Positions 34,310-42,891 of a DNA stretch of 64,000 nt are shown here, piece after piece. Position 1 is the stretch's first letter; every line of letters begins with the position of its first letter. The stretch covers positions 25,658-89,657 of the forward strand of contig CAZQKE010000031.1 of the NCBI GenBank assembly GCA_964593865.1, written 5' to 3'. The position numbers were made by a program, and so were the translations under genes. The notes under the pieces are model-generated. The model was not told where the DNA came from and searched no databases. It was given only the letters and a program-made list of their open reading frames with translations. Origin of the DNA: CAZQKE01 sp964593865 (GTDB lineage: Bacteria > Chloroflexota > Anaerolineae > JAAYZQ01).

Positions 34310-34923
34310 TCGCCGAGGAATGGGCCGCGCTGCGGGCCGAAATGCGGGCCTGCCGCCGTTGTGTGGAGGCGGGCTACCGGGTTACGCCGGGGGCCATCTT
34401 TTCCGGGCAGCCGCCTTCCCCGTTGATGCTGGTGGGGCAGGCGCCGGGTGTCACCGAGGTTCAGGCCGGGCGACCGTTCAACGCTTCTGCCGGGCGGCGG
34501 CTGTTCCGCTGGCTGGCCCAGGTCGGCTTGGAGGAGGACGAGTTCCGCGCCCGTTATTACATGACTGCCGTGACCAAGTGCTATCCCGGCAAGCACCCCC
34601 GCGGGCGGGGCGACCGTAAACCCAGTCGGGCTGAGCAGAAATTATGTCGGCCTTTTTTGGACCGGGAATTGGCCTTGGTCCGGCCTCGGCTGGTGCTGGC
34701 CGTCGGTGGGCTGGCCATAGAAACGTTGCTGGGCCGCAAGATGCGACTGGACGAGGCCGTAGGTCGCGTGTTTGAAGTGGAGGGGCGGCGGATCTTGCCC
34801 TTGCCCCATTCATCGGGGGCCAGCCTGTGGCTCAATAGGAAGGAACATCAGGCTCTGCTCCGGCGGGCACTGACCCTGCTGCAGGAGGAATTGCACGCGA
34901 TCCTGCCCACCGCCCAAACGTAG
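34306..34923 (+). CDS. Uracil-DNA glycosylase, iron-sulfur (family 4/5-like)
   Basis: A 205-residue base-excision enzyme that removes uracil from DNA. Motif 1 is LVGQAPGVTE, followed by AGRPFNASAGRRLFRWL; motif 2 is LPLPHSSGAS. Four cysteines (16, 19, 92 and 114; CRRC, KCYPG, KLCRPF) are placed like the [4Fe-4S] ligands of family 4 and 5 enzymes. The usual motif 1 of family 4 is GEAPG, so Gln here and the Ser-Ser in motif 2 make the subfamily uncertain. GTG 34306 overlaps the OsmC stop by 4 bp, suggesting joint expression under oxidative DNA damage. Confidence 0.85.
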   Translation: MIAEEWAALRAEMRACRRCVEAGYRVTPGAIFSGQPPSPLMLVGQAPGVTEVQAGRPFNASAGRRLFRWLAQVGLEEDEFRARYYMTAVTKCYPGKHPRGRGDRKPSRAEQKLCRPFLDRELALVRPRLVLAVGGLAIETLLGRKMRLDEAVGRVFEVEGRRILPLPHSSGASLWLNRKEHQALLRRALTLLQEELHAILPTAQT

Positions 34924-34931
34924 GACGAGGG

Positions 34932-35080
34932 AAAAACCTTCGCGTTCTTCGCGTCTTGGCGGTTCCGGAGATTTGAACCGCGAAGGCGCAAAGGGCGCAA
35001 AGGAAAGTAAAAAAACCTTCGCGTTCTTCGCGTCTTGGCGGTTCCGAAGTCTGAACCGCGAAGGCGAAGGGAGAAAGTAA
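34932..35080. repeat. Dispersed intergenic repeat B, two tandem units
   Basis: CCTTCGCG recurs 79 bp apart (34937 and 35016), followed each time by TTCTTCGCGTCTTGGCGGTT and, after a short loop, GAACCGCGAAGG. It is the reverse-orientation relative of 29812-29949. Each unit folds by GCGGTTC/GAACCGC. Confidence 0.85.
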
Positions 35081-35094
35081 GAGGAGGGACGTTC

Positions 35095-36618
35095 ATGGAG
35101 ATACGGGTTGTTGCCGGAAACATCGCAAAGGTGGAGGATGAGCTCATCGTCGTCAACCTGTTTGAGGGCGTTGAAAAACCGGGTGGTTCCACGATGGTAG
35201 TAGACCAGGCCATCGGCGGCATCATCCGCGAGACCGTTGCCGATGGCGATTTTCGCGGCAAAAAAGGCGAAACGGCGGTCTTTTACCCTCGTGGGGCCAT
35301 TCCGGCGTCGCGGGTCTTGCTCGTGGGGCTGGGTCCCCAGGAAGACTTTTCCCTGGACACGGTGCGTTGGGTCTCGGCGGTTGCCGCCCAAAAGGCCCGT
35401 GACCTGGGTGTCCGCTCCTTCAGCAGCGTTCTCCACGGCACAGGGGCGGGCGGCTTGGGTGTGGAGGAAGCGGCCCAAGCCATCGTCGAAGGGACCATTT
35501 TGGGCTTGTACCGCTACCGCGAACTCAAGAGCGAGGAGCCGGACCGTCCCGATCCGGAGCGGCTGACGCTGGTGCAATACCACGAGCCGCTGGTTTCCGC
35601 CGTGGAACAGGGTGCGTGGCAGGGGCAGATCGCTGCCGAAGCGGCTTGCTTGGCCCGCGACCTGGTCAACCGTCCGGCCAATTACGCCACTCCCTCCGAC
35701 CTGGCCGATGTTGCCCTGGAGATCGCCGCCCGGTTTGACGACATGCGCTGCCAGGTGCTCGACGAAGCAGATGCTGCCGATTTGGGCATGGGAGCCTTTT
35801 TGGGCGTAGCTCAAGGCAGCGAGGAACCGGCTACCTTCACCGTCATTGAGCACAATCCGGGCCGCGAGGAGCTCCCCACCGTGGTCCTGGTGGGCAAGGG
35901 CATTACCTTTGACAGCGGCGGCATCTCCCTCAAACCGGCCGAAAAGATGGATCGGATGCGGGGCGATATGGCCGGGGCGGCGGCGGTACTGGCGACCATG
36001 CACGCCGTGGGTCGGCTGAACCTACCCTTGCACGTCGTCGGCCTGGTTCCTGCCACGGAGAACCTTCCCGGTGGCTATGCTTACAAGCCCGGCGACGTGC
36101 TGACCGCCCTCAACGGCAAGACCATTGAAGTCGTCAACACCGATGCCGAAGGCCGCCTCATCCTGGCCGACGCCCTGGCCTATGCCGCCCGCTTTGAACC
36201 GCAGGCCGTGGTGGACCTGGCGACGCTGACCGGGGCCTGTGTCATCGCCCTGGGGCGAGGGCGGGCTGCCGGTCTGTTCAGCACAGACGACGACCTGCGG
36301 GACCGCCTCCTGGCCGCCAGCCGGGCTACCGGCGAACGGATCTGGCCCATGCCTCTCTTTGACGATTACCTGGACAGCCTGGAAAGCCTGACCGCAGACT
36401 TGGCCAACACCGGTGGACGCTACGGCGGGGTGGGCACATCGGCCATGTTCCTCAAACAGTTCACCGAAGGCTACCCCTGGGCGCACCTGGACATCGCCGG
36501 GATGTCTTTTGAGGAACGGTCGGCTTCGCCCAAGCGACCGGCCTATCTGCAAAGGGGCGGCACGGGCTTTGGGGTACGGTTGTTGCTCCGGTTCTTGCGC
36601 GATTTCGGTCAAGAATGA
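35095..36618 (+). CDS. pepA: Leucyl aminopeptidase (M17)
   Basis: A 507-residue cytoplasmic, hexameric dimetal aminopeptidase involved in peptide turnover. The catalytic domain shows VLVGKGITFDSGGISLKP (Lys268, Asp273), RGDMAGAAAV (Asp291) and the family signature NTDAEGRLILADAL (Asp350, Glu352, Arg354). The N-terminal macro-like domain spans residues 1-170. The start is ATG 35095 after GAGGAGGGACG; the 20 residues that could be added upstream are encoded by the intergenic repeat. The MiaB gene starts within its stop codon (ATGA). Confidence 0.94.
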   Translation: MEIRVVAGNIAKVEDELIVVNLFEGVEKPGGSTMVVDQAIGGIIRETVADGDFRGKKGETAVFYPRGAIPASRVLLVGLGPQEDFSLDTVRWVSAVAAQKARDLGVRSFSSVLHGTGAGGLGVEEAAQAIVEGTILGLYRYRELKSEEPDRPDPERLTLVQYHEPLVSAVEQGAWQGQIAAEAACLARDLVNRPANYATPSDLADVALEIAARFDDMRCQVLDEADAADLGMGAFLGVAQGSEEPATFTVIEHNPGREELPTVVLVGKGITFDSGGISLKPAEKMDRMRGDMAGAAAVLATMHAVGRLNLPLHVVGLVPATENLPGGYAYKPGDVLTALNGKTIEVVNTDAEGRLILADALAYAARFEPQAVVDLATLTGACVIALGRGRAAGLFSTDDDLRDRLLAASRATGERIWPMPLFDDYLDSLESLTADLANTGGRYGGVGTSAMFLKQFTEGYPWAHLDIAGMSFEERSASPKRPAYLQRGGTGFGVRLLLRFLRDFGQE

Positions 36619-37883
36619 ACTACTACCTTTGGACCATCGGTTGCCAGATGAATATGGCCGACTCGCGGCGGGCCGCCGAAGAGTTGCAGCGGCTGGGCTA
36701 CCGGGAGGTGAGCCGCCCCCAGGATGCCGACCTGATCCTGCTCAACACCTGCGTCGTCCGCCAGAGCGCAGAGGACAAGGTGACGGGGCGTCTCACCTCC
36801 CTGGCCGGCCTCAAACGGCGCAAGCCGGAGGTCAAACTGGCCCTCATGGGCTGCTACGTCGGCGACATTCCGGCCCTGCAACGCCGCTACCCCTGGGTAG
36901 ACGCCTTTATCAAACCCTCCGATGTAGCCGCCGTCCTGGAGCTTGCCCGGCAATTGAGCACGGGTGACGGCTCCCCATCCGCTCCCTCCCCGCGGCTGCC
37001 GGTGACGGTGGGGGTCCCCATCAGCCACGGTTGCGATCACCATTGCACCTACTGTATCGTCCGCCTGCGACGCGGTCCGGAAGTCAGCCGCCCGGTGGAC
37101 GAAATCGTCGCCGAAGTGAGGGATCTGGCGAAACGGGGCGTCAAAGAGGTCACGCTCTTGGGCCAAAACGTGGATTCCTACGGACACGACCTGCCCGCCC
37201 CCGCACCCGACCTGGCCGACCTGCTGGAAGCGGTCCACGAGGTGGAAGGATTGCTCCGCATCCGTTTCCTCACTTCTCACCCCGCAGACATGACCGACCG
37301 CCTCATTGAGACGGTCGCCCGCTTGCCCCGCGTGTGTGAACATATAGAGATCCCCGTCCAGGCGGGCGACGACGTGGTGTTGCAACGCATGGGCCGGGGG
37401 TACACCGTCGCCCGGTTCCGCGACCTGGTAAGCCGCATCCGGGCGGCCATGCCGGAAGTAGGGCTGGCCACCGATGTTATCGTCGGCTTTCCCGGTGAAA
37501 GCGAGGCCCAGTTTGAGGCCACCTACCGTCTGCTGGAGGAGCTGCGCTTTGACATGGTCCACGTCGCCGCCTACTCGCCTCGGCCCGGCACACCTGCCGC
37601 CCGCCTGCCCGATGACGTACCGCCGGAGGAAAAGGAACGCCGCCGTCGGGCCATAGATGCCCTGCAGGAACGCATCGTCGGCGAAATCAACGCCGCCTTG
37701 CTGGGCCGCACCGTGGAAGTGCTGGTTGAGGGACGGCACAAGGGGAAATGGCGGGGCCGGACGCGGACCAACAAACTGGTCTTTTTCCCCGTGGGGGAAG
37801 AGGATTGGACCGGGAAACCGGTCCCGGTGCGGATTACCAAAACGGGACCGTGGTCTATGCAAGGCGTCGTCGTGGGGCGATGA
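36615..37883 (+). CDS. miaB: tRNA-2-methylthio-N6-dimethylallyladenosine synthase
   Basis: A 422-residue radical-SAM methylthiotransferase that thiolates A37 of tRNAs reading UNN codons. The N-terminal domain begins YYLWTIGCQMNMADSRRAAE, with the cluster cysteines at Cys10, in NTCVVR and in GCYVGD. HGCDHHCTYCIVRLRRGPE holds the Cys-x3-Cys-x2-Cys of the radical SAM cluster. QAGDDVVLQRMGRGY and VGFPGESEAQFEATY are family motifs; the C-terminal TRAM domain covers about 360-422. The ATG at 36615 overlaps the pepA stop by 4 bp. Confidence 0.92.
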   Translation: MNYYLWTIGCQMNMADSRRAAEELQRLGYREVSRPQDADLILLNTCVVRQSAEDKVTGRLTSLAGLKRRKPEVKLALMGCYVGDIPALQRRYPWVDAFIKPSDVAAVLELARQLSTGDGSPSAPSPRLPVTVGVPISHGCDHHCTYCIVRLRRGPEVSRPVDEIVAEVRDLAKRGVKEVTLLGQNVDSYGHDLPAPAPDLADLLEAVHEVEGLLRIRFLTSHPADMTDRLIETVARLPRVCEHIEIPVQAGDDVVLQRMGRGYTVARFRDLVSRIRAAMPEVGLATDVIVGFPGESEAQFEATYRLLEELRFDMVHVAAYSPRPGTPAARLPDDVPPEEKERRRRAIDALQERIVGEINAALLGRTVEVLVEGRHKGKWRGRTRTNKLVFFPVGEEDWTGKPVPVRITKTGPWSMQGVVVGR

Positions 37884-37890
37884 GGAAGCC

Positions 37891-37961
37891 GACCGATCCC
37901 CGGCCCGCCGCCGGGGATGGTGGCGACTCAAGTCGCTCCTTCCGGGCCTGGGGCCGGGCGT
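37891..37961. repeat. Dispersed intergenic repeat A, copy 3
   Basis: GACCGATCCCCGGC, GCCGGGGATGGTGGCGACTC and CGCTCCTTCCGGGCC are shared with copies at 27632-27701 and 14363-14457. It begins seven bases past the miaB stop. CCCCGGC/GCCGGGG makes a hairpin. Confidence 0.65.
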
Positions 37962-38040
37962 ATTCGCGCCCGATTCGCGGACGGCCCGCTTTGGCAGTTC
38001 CAAGAACCGACTTTCCCGCAGGCCGGTAACCGATTGAAAT

Positions 38041-38110
38041 CGCCGGATTTGTCCGACGGACAACCGGTTTCAACCTGAAACCGCTTCCAAGCCTGCGGGA
38101 GGGTGAGTAG
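38041..38110 (-). repeat. Dispersed intergenic repeat C, copy 1
   Basis: Read on the minus strand, this copy aligns with 42207-42270 at about 82 percent identity over 62 positions, and nearly every difference is a transition. It contains two hairpins: GGTTTCA/TGAAACC (loop GGT) and TTGTCCG/CGGACAA (loop T). It lies just upstream of the ChbG-like gene. Confidence 0.75.
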
Positions 38111-38125
38111 CGCTACGGACGGGAG

Positions 38126-38944
38126 ATGAAGTACCTGATTATCAACGCCGACGATTTCGGCTACAACGAGGGTGTGGTCCGCGGCATTGCCGACCTGCAC
38201 GCGGCAGGGCTGATCAGCAGCACATCGTGCATGACCAACATGCCCGCTTGGCCCCAGGCTGCCGCCTATCTGCGTCGGCATCCGGATCTAGGGGCCGGCG
38301 TCCATCTGGTGTTCAACGATGGCCGCCCCGTCCTGCCCGCCCAAGAGGTCCCGGCCCTGGTAGATGCCAGAGGCCGCTTTCTGGATGATGCCCGCATCTT
38401 GCGCAATCTGCGGCCCGGCGCGACGGCTCAGCTCCGCGCCGAATTCCGCGCCCAAATTGAACGCTTTATCGCCGATGTGGGCCGTCCTCCCGATCATCTG
38501 GACAATCACTGTGCCGTCTCTTACATGCGCCCCGACCGTTTCAAAGTAACGTTGGAACTGGCAGAGGAATACGACCTACCGATCCGTGCTCCCTTTGGCG
38601 ATGACCTGGAGGAGCAGGTTGAAATACTGGCCCGCCACAACAACATCGCTCCCTGGCTTGTCCGCTTGCTGGGAGCGTATTACCGCCGCCGTGTGGACCG
38701 GGCGGGCATCCGGCGGCCCAATACCTTCATCCAACACTTTTCCATGCCGGGCCACCGGAACGCCGAATACCTGCTGGCGGTGCTGGATGCCCTGCGCGAC
38801 GGTTGGGTGAGCGAACTACTGGTCCATCCCGGTTACGACGGCGATTGGCGGGAGCAAGACCTGCGTGCCCTGTTCGCCCCGCGCGTCGGCAGGCGACTGC
38901 GCCGGGGGGACATTGAGTTGGTGGGGTTCGGGGTGCTGGCATGA
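38126..38944 (+). CDS. ChbG/HpnK family carbohydrate deacetylase (YdjC-like)
   Basis: A 272-residue zinc-dependent deacetylase of the family whose members deacetylate chitooligosaccharides or hopanoid sugars. Seen: LIINADDFGYNEGV (catalytic and metal Asp pair), HLVFNDGRPVLP, HLDNHCAV (metal His pair) and LLVHPGYDGDW (C-terminal His). Length and motif spacing are standard. No signal peptide. The helicase gene begins inside its stop codon (ATGA), an odd partner. Actual substrate is not determined. Confidence 0.88.
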   Translation: MKYLIINADDFGYNEGVVRGIADLHAAGLISSTSCMTNMPAWPQAAAYLRRHPDLGAGVHLVFNDGRPVLPAQEVPALVDARGRFLDDARILRNLRPGATAQLRAEFRAQIERFIADVGRPPDHLDNHCAVSYMRPDRFKVTLELAEEYDLPIRAPFGDDLEEQVEILARHNNIAPWLVRLLGAYYRRRVDRAGIRRPNTFIQHFSMPGHRNAEYLLAVLDALRDGWVSELLVHPGYDGDWREQDLRALFAPRVGRRLRRGDIELVGFGVLA

Positions 38945-41900
38945 CCCCTTTAGCTGCCCTCCGTTTTCGCCATCCTTTCCGCCGTTATCAGCGGATGGTC
39001 TTGGAGTTGGTGGCCGAGCGGGAAAGGGACCGGGACCGCAAATTCCACATTGTCGCCCCGCCCGGTTCCGGCAAAACCATCATCGGCCTGGAACTGATCC
39101 GCCGTTTCGGGCGGCCCGCCGTGGTCTTTTGTCCCACCACGACCATCCAACGCCAATGGCGGGAGAAGGTCGGTCTCTTTACCAAAGACCCGACCTGGAT
39201 CGGATCCCACACCAGCCTGAACCCCCGCCGCCTGGCTACGATCAACATCCTCACCTATCAGGTCCTTTCCACCCCCGGCGAAAACCTGGAGTTTGTGGAG
39301 CGGATCGCCCTAGATCGCTGGATGGACGACCTGCTGAGCAGCGATCAGGTCCGAACGGAGGCCCAAGCCCGGCAGCGCATTGCCGCCCTGCGGGAGGCCA
39401 ATCCCAAAGCCTACCGCCGTGAGGTCGCCAAACGCTATCGCCGCGTCAAGCGTGACTTTCTCCGCGAGGGGAAACTGGCCGGGCGCGAATTCCTACATCC
39501 TAACGCCCGCAACCTGATCGACCGCATCGTTGCCCTGGGAACCGGCACGGTCGTGCTGGATGAGTGCCATCACCTGTTGGACTATTGGGCTTTTATCCTG
39601 CGGGAACTGATCCTCACCCTGCCCGATGTCCGCGTCATCGGCCTGACGGCGACCCTGCCCGATCCGGCCAACAAGCGCGAATATGAAAACTATACGGCCT
39701 TGCTGGGCGAGGTGGACTTTGAGGTTCCCACCCCGGCGGTGGTCAAGGAGGGCAACTTGGCCCCTTACCGCGACCTGGTCTACTTTTGCGAACCCTCGCC
39801 CCGCGAACAGGACTATTTGCGCCAGATCCAACGCCATTTCGCGGAGGCGGTCTGGCGCATCAGCCGGGCGGATGCTTTCCGCGATTGGCTATGGGGCCTG
39901 CTCTTCCCCGACCCGGCGGACCCGGTAGCCGGGTTTGAGGAGACCTTCCGCCGTGAGCCGTTGTTGTGCATTGCCGCCGTCAAGTATCTGCGGGAACAGG
40001 GAGTCTTTTTGCCCCTGGAGGTGCCCATCATAGAGGAAATGCTGGAGCCTTTGGGCGTGGACGACTGGCTGACGCTGATGGAGCACTATGCCCTGCGTGC
40101 CCTCAAGGTCAGCGCAGACCCACACCACCAGGCCCTCTACGGCGACCTGTGCGACGCCCTTTTGCCTTTTGGCATCACCATCAGCGAGCGAGGCATCCGC
40201 CATAGCCGCTCGCCCGGCGATCTGGTGCTGGCCCTTTCCGAAGCCAAAGACGCGGCCACGGTGGACATCTTGCGGGCCGAAGCCCAGGCGTTGGCGCATC
40301 GGCTGCGGGCCGTGGTCCTCACCGACTATGAGCGGTTGAGTGCCCGCACCCGCCGCCTGAAGGGCATCTTGGACCCCGACGCCGGAAGTGCCGTGCGTGT
40401 CTTCCGCCGTCTGGTCGCCGATCCGGTGACGGGGCGGCTGCTGCCCGTCCTCGTCACCGGCAAGATGGTGCTGATCGCCGCGCAGGGCCGCGCTCTATTG
40501 GAAGAGGGCATCCGCCGCTGGGTGGAGCAGCACCGGGCCGATTTGCGCTGGAGGTGGAAGGCGACCGAAAGCGAGGACGTGCTCCGTCTGGTCGGTCAAG
40601 GGCCGGATTGGTCGTCGCGGACCTATGTTGCCTTGCTGACCGACCTCTTTGAGGAAGGGGTGACCCGCTGCTTGGTGGGCACGCGGGCCATCTTTGGCGA
40701 AGGGTGGGATTCCTTGCGCCTCAACACGCTGATAGACCTGACTTCGGTGACAACCCGTACCGGTGTCCGGCAGATTCGGGGGCGGACCCTCCGCCTGGAT
40801 CCGACCTGGCCGCGCAAGGTGGCCCACAACTGGGACGTGGTTTGCATCAGCCGCCGATTTGACAAAGGGGATGCCGACCTGCGCCGTTTCATCACCCGCC
40901 ATCGGCATATCTGGGGGATTGTCGGCAACGCAGGTCCTCGTTCCGGGCCGCAAGGAGCGGGCCGGAGGCTTGGGTGGTCTGCCTTGCAAGGTCGCATCGT
41001 GCGCGGTGTGGCCCATGTAGACCCCCGCCTGGCGGCCGATCTGGCCTTGCGTGACTTTCGCCGGGTAGACTATGGTGCCTACACCCGCCGCTCCCTTGAG
41101 GCCGTCTGGGAGCGGGACCGGGTGTATGACCTGTGGGCCGTGGGGCAGCCCTATGACAACACCGTCTACAGCATCAGCCAGGTACAAGGGCGGGACCTGA
41201 AATTCCGCACCTCGTTGACCGTCCAGCGGGCGTTGGGGGCGGTGGTGCGGCGGACGGTCGGGACCGTCCTGTTCGTGGGTGGGTTGGTCTGGGTCAACGG
41301 GGCGTTGATCATCCCCTGGGCGACGCTTCACGCCCTGCCCCAAGCGGCTGCCGCCGCAACGATCCTGAGCGGCGCGGTGGCTCTGGCGATGTTGGGCGTG
41401 AACGGCTACGGCCTTTGGCAGGTGTTCCGTCGCGCCTTCCTGGAGCTGCCCGCCGATGCCGTGCTGGATGACATGGGGCGGGCCTTGTTGGCCGCCTTGC
41501 GCCAGGTGGGGGTCATCGGCGAAGGTGTGGGCGAAGAGCAGGTGCGCGTCGTGGAGACGGAACAGGGCTACTACCGTGTCTTCTTGGCCGAGGCCGCGCC
41601 GGAAGAGTCGGATGCCTTTGTGCGGGCCTACCAACAGATGCTGGGGCCGCCGGGGGACGCCCGCTACCTCATTGAGCGCGACGGCGCGAGCTTGCACAAT
41701 TGGGCCTACCGTCCCCTGTGGTTCCTGGTGCGCAAGATGCTGCGCTTAGAAGAGGATCTGAAAGCCTACCATCGTGTACCCGATCTGCTGGCCAACCGCC
41801 GCGAACGGGCCGAGGCCCTGGCCCGTCACTGGAGACGGTACGTGGGCGGCGGGCGGTTGATCTACACCCGGACCGTGGAAGGACGGCGCATCCTGCTGGC

Positions 41901-41958
41901 GGCGCGGGCACAACAGCATGGAGCGGTCCGGCAGATGGCCTTTGAAATCTGGCGGTAA
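38941..41958 (+). CDS. Superfamily 2 DEAD/DEAH-type helicase with two internal membrane helices
   Basis: A 1005-residue protein. The N-terminal helicase lobe has VAPPGSGKTIIGLEL (Walker A, residues 38-52), VVLDECHHLLDYW (DExH at 207-210) and GLTATLP (234-240). The second lobe has GTRAIFGEGWDS (580-591) and RQIRGRTLRLDP (610-621), with a Gln and Arg as in motif VI. A large insert (about 270-500) separates the lobes. After the helicase come two strongly hydrophobic segments, TVGTVLFVGGLVWVNGALII (773-792) and AAAATILSGAVALAMLG (803-819). A C-terminal alpha/beta domain follows (about 835-1005; VRVVETEQGYYRVFLAEAAP, YLIERDG). A membrane-tethered XPB/restriction-type helicase is unusual. Role unknown; defence or DNA uptake are guesses. 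Confidence 0.8.
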   Translation: MTPLAALRFRHPFRRYQRMVLELVAERERDRDRKFHIVAPPGSGKTIIGLELIRRFGRPAVVFCPTTTIQRQWREKVGLFTKDPTWIGSHTSLNPRRLATINILTYQVLSTPGENLEFVERIALDRWMDDLLSSDQVRTEAQARQRIAALREANPKAYRREVAKRYRRVKRDFLREGKLAGREFLHPNARNLIDRIVALGTGTVVLDECHHLLDYWAFILRELILTLPDVRVIGLTATLPDPANKREYENYTALLGEVDFEVPTPAVVKEGNLAPYRDLVYFCEPSPREQDYLRQIQRHFAEAVWRISRADAFRDWLWGLLFPDPADPVAGFEETFRREPLLCIAAVKYLREQGVFLPLEVPIIEEMLEPLGVDDWLTLMEHYALRALKVSADPHHQALYGDLCDALLPFGITISERGIRHSRSPGDLVLALSEAKDAATVDILRAEAQALAHRLRAVVLTDYERLSARTRRLKGILDPDAGSAVRVFRRLVADPVTGRLLPVLVTGKMVLIAAQGRALLEEGIRRWVEQHRADLRWRWKATESEDVLRLVGQGPDWSSRTYVALLTDLFEEGVTRCLVGTRAIFGEGWDSLRLNTLIDLTSVTTRTGVRQIRGRTLRLDPTWPRKVAHNWDVVCISRRFDKGDADLRRFITRHRHIWGIVGNAGPRSGPQGAGRRLGWSALQGRIVRGVAHVDPRLAADLALRDFRRVDYGAYTRRSLEAVWERDRVYDLWAVGQPYDNTVYSISQVQGRDLKFRTSLTVQRALGAVVRRTVGTVLFVGGLVWVNGALIIPWATLHALPQAAAAATILSGAVALAMLGVNGYGLWQVFRRAFLELPADAVLDDMGRALLAALRQVGVIGEGVGEEQVRVVETEQGYYRVFLAEAAPEESDAFVRAYQQMLGPPGDARYLIERDGASLHNWAYRPLWFLVRKMLRLEEDLKAYHRVPDLLANRRERAEALARHWRRYVGGGRLIYTRTVEGRRILLAARAQQHGAVRQMAFEIWR

Positions 41959-41967
41959 GGAGGAACG

Positions 41968-42201
41968 ATGGACCTGGGAAGTATAGGGAAAGGGATCATG
42001 GCGATAGGGGCACTGTTGGTAGTCGTCGGTGGGGCGATCTGGTTGCTGGGCAGGGCCGGGTTGCCCCTGGGCCGCCTGCCGGGTGACATCCACATTGAGG
42101 GGGAAGGCTTTTCCTGCTATGCCCCCTTTGCGACCATGATCCTCCTGAGCATTGTGTTGACCATCCTGCTGAACGTTGTCATCCGTCTGCTGAACAGGTA
42201 G
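41968..42201 (+). CDS. DUF2905 family small membrane protein
   Basis: Seventy-seven residues with two membrane helices (GIMAIGALLVVVGGAIWLLG and TMILLSIVLTILLNVVIRLL) separated by the family motif GLPLGRLPGDIHIEGEGF. DUF2905 proteins are widespread, small and uncharacterised. AAGGAGGAACG precedes the ATG. It begins 9 bp after the helicase stop. Confidence 0.85.
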   Translation: MDLGSIGKGIMAIGALLVVVGGAIWLLGRAGLPLGRLPGDIHIEGEGFSCYAPFATMILLSIVLTILLNVVIRLLNR

Positions 42202-42206
42202 GGTAA

Positions 42207-42270
42207 CTGCTCGCCCTCCTGCAGGCTCGGAAGCGGTTCCGAGCTGAAATCGGTTGTACCGTTGGACAAA
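42207..42270 (+). repeat. Dispersed intergenic repeat C, copy 2
   Basis: Plus-strand copy of the element at 38041-38110 (minus). Shared blocks include CCTCC-GCAGGCT, GGAAGCGGTT, TGAAA, CGGTTGT and GGACAAA. The two hairpins are partly preserved, with wobble replacements. Confidence 0.75.
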
Positions 42271-42298
42271 CGATCCAAGTAGAAAGGAGAGACGCATT

Positions 42299-42628
42299 GT
42301 GGTAGAGATGTTCGGTGCGGCAAATGTGGCGTTGCGCTGCTTGGGCTGGCTGGTTTACCTGGCCGGTGCCGTTGTGGCCCTGATCTTTGTCGTGCGGCGC
42401 AAGGATGTGGCCAGCGTCTTGGCCCTCATTGGGTTTGGCTTACCTTTGCTGGTTTCCCCGATCCTGGTGGTGCTCCAATACGTCTTGCCGCAGCGGATGG
42501 GGGTGGCTGCCGGGGCCGCGCGGACGCTGTTGGGGATCGACGCCTTGCAAAGCCTGGTGGGGATCGCATCCACCCTCTTCCTGGTAGGGGCCTTTTGGTT
42601 TGCCCTGCGGGACGATAAACGAATGTAA
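42299..42628 (+). CDS. Three-helix membrane protein, unknown function
   Basis: About 109 residues from a GTG at 42299 (GGAGAG eight bases upstream); ATG 42308 is the alternative. Hydrophobic segments: LGWLVYLAGAVVALIFVV, ASVLALIGFGLPLLVSPILV and SLVGIASTLFLVGAFWFAL. The N-terminal part that could be added upstream is encoded by repeat C and is rejected. I recognise no family. Confidence 0.65.
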   Translation: MVEMFGAANVALRCLGWLVYLAGAVVALIFVVRRKDVASVLALIGFGLPLLVSPILVVLQYVLPQRMGVAAGAARTLLGIDALQSLVGIASTLFLVGAFWFALRDDKRM

Positions 42629-42652
42629 CCGGCCTTGCTGCGTCCTCGGTGT

Positions 42653-42676
42653 CACGGCGTCAAGGCCGACGCCGTG
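42653..42676. repeat. Hairpin after the three-helix membrane protein gene
   Basis: Nine pairs CACGGCGTC/GACGCCGTG (42653-42661, 42668-42676), loop AAGGCC. No T-run follows. It may be the end of the upstream transcript. Confidence 0.45.
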
Positions 42677-42715
42677 AACGAGGGCGACGTTTGTGTTGAT
42701 CGACTCGTCACGCGA

Positions 42716-42745
42716 TTGACGCGGTCGGGCTGTTTGTGGTATACT
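42716..42745 (+). promoter_or_regulatory. Promoter of queA
   Basis: TTGACG (42716-42721), 18 bp, TATACT (42740-42745). Predicts a leader of about 140 bases before the GTG start of queA. Confidence 0.7.
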
Positions 42746-42805
42746 CCCCAACGGCGGGAAGCCCAAGCGCGCCCCGCGGCAATCCATCGTCGGACGGTCT
42801 ACTTG

Positions 42806-42833
42806 CCGGCGTCGCGCAACGGCGCGACGCCGG
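42806..42833 (+). promoter_or_regulatory. Very stable stem-loop in the queA leader
   Basis: Twelve perfect pairs (42806-42817 with 42822-42833, CCGGCGTCGCGC/GCGCGACGCCGG) around the tetraloop AACG. It lies between the queA promoter and start, with no T-run. It does not match a preQ1 riboswitch that I can recognise. Confidence 0.6.
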
Positions 42834-42891
42834 GTGCGCCGGGCGGGAGCCTGCGGTTCCGCGCCGAGTCTTTGAAATTTGTAGTTTGCGT

